Shown piece by piece: positions 21,860 through 21,935 of a DNA stretch of 21,935 nucleotides; the first letter of the stretch is position 1, and each line of letters starts with the position of its first letter. This DNA is from an uncultured Bulleidia sp. (GTDB taxonomy: Bacteria > Bacillota_I > Bacilli_A > Erysipelotrichales > Erysipelotrichaceae): the NCBI GenBank assembly GCA_934754415.1, contig CAKVIS010000032.1, positions 1 through 21,935 on the forward strand, given 5' to 3'. The notes under the pieces were generated by a model. The model was not told the DNA's origin. It saw nothing but the letters and a program-made list of their open reading frames with translations, and searched no databases. The position numbers and the translations under genes were made by a program.

Positions 21860-21935
21860 GTAAGCGTCAACCATAACCCGTCTTTAAAAGATATCTCTGG
21901 TACTGGATAATACATTCAGTAAAGGAGATATCTTT
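21860..21935 (+). other. Unassigned 76-bp tail with a perfect inverted repeat
   Basis: Unrelated to the IS at 1-1749. It holds an 11-bp inverted repeat, AAAGATATCTC (21887-21897) and GAGATATCTTT (21925-21935), the second arm ending exactly at the window edge. AAAGGAG (21921-21927) could be a ribosome binding site for a gene starting just beyond the window. No coding sequence can be assigned. Confidence 0.4.

Noticed and set aside
1..21935. Composite transposon carrying the whole window
   Set aside because: The interior is housekeeping genes and the right IS copy has no transposase in view; simple independent insertions explain the layout.
1..21935. CRISPR arrays, rRNA, tRNA genes, prophage or defence genes
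   Set aside because: No regularly spaced direct repeats, no tRNA cloverleaf or rRNA sequence recognised, and no phage or defence protein families among the coding frames.

Overview
The window is AT-rich DNA from a low-GC Gram-positive bacterium (Bacillota). A ComK homologue, Spx, RecD2 next to MnmA, T-box-controlled aminoacyl-tRNA synthetases, a purine riboswitch and a sortase-type surface protein together fit Bacilli or Erysipelotrichia. A gut Erysipelotrichales member is my best guess, by inference only. Almost all genes lie on the + strand; the exceptions are the left IS transposase and trpS.

Layout. 1-1749: a complete IS4-family insertion sequence with perfect 18-bp terminal inverted repeats, transposase on the minus strand. 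1750-5229: what looks like the surviving half of a terminator hairpin, then a leader hairpin and a 1108-residue surface adhesin with nine CnaB/SpaA-type isopeptide domains and a non-LPXTG sorting signal. 5278-6838: promoter, guanine-type purine riboswitch, terminator and an NCS2/AzgA purine permease. 6888-9686: an HD phosphohydrolase (possibly leaderless), RdgB, a DUF1461-type membrane protein and TrmL, closely spaced or overlapping. 9742-11782: a small membrane protein, RidA with a Cys-rich tail, a ComK-family regulator and a YitT-family membrane protein. 11761-13279: promoter, structured leader with a mini-ORF, mgtE, and a terminator shared with convergent trpS. 13286-14560: trpS on the minus strand behind a T-box. 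14599-15095: spx, divergent from trpS. 15114-18453: mnmA and recD2. 18454-18760: an intergenic stretch with a long inverted repeat and a decayed sortase remnant. 18746-21642: alanine T-box and alaS. 21668-21859: a second, nearly identical copy of the promoter end of the same IS, in inverted orientation, followed by unrelated sequence to the window edge.

How the genes fit together. Permease, HD phosphohydrolase and RdgB form a purine uptake and nucleotide-pool clean-up block. TrmL and MnmA modify the tRNA wobble position, while TrpS and AlaS charge tRNA; both synthetases are set to respond to uncharged tRNA through T-boxes. Spx and the ComK homologue are stress and developmental regulators. 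Regulation is dominated by RNA leaders: one riboswitch, two T-boxes, a probable mgtE leader, and a hairpin at the start of the adhesin transcript.

The most interesting observations are: (1) the two IS ends each appear to sit inside an intrinsic terminator hairpin, suggesting target preference; (2) an mgtE leader in which a 12-bp helix overlaps the start of a well-placed mini-ORF; (3) a sortase remnant whose catalytic Cys has become Tyr, in the same window as a sortase substrate; (4) Cys-rich C-terminal tails on both RidA and Spx; (5) a purine riboswitch whose L3 loop can pair with its own terminator.
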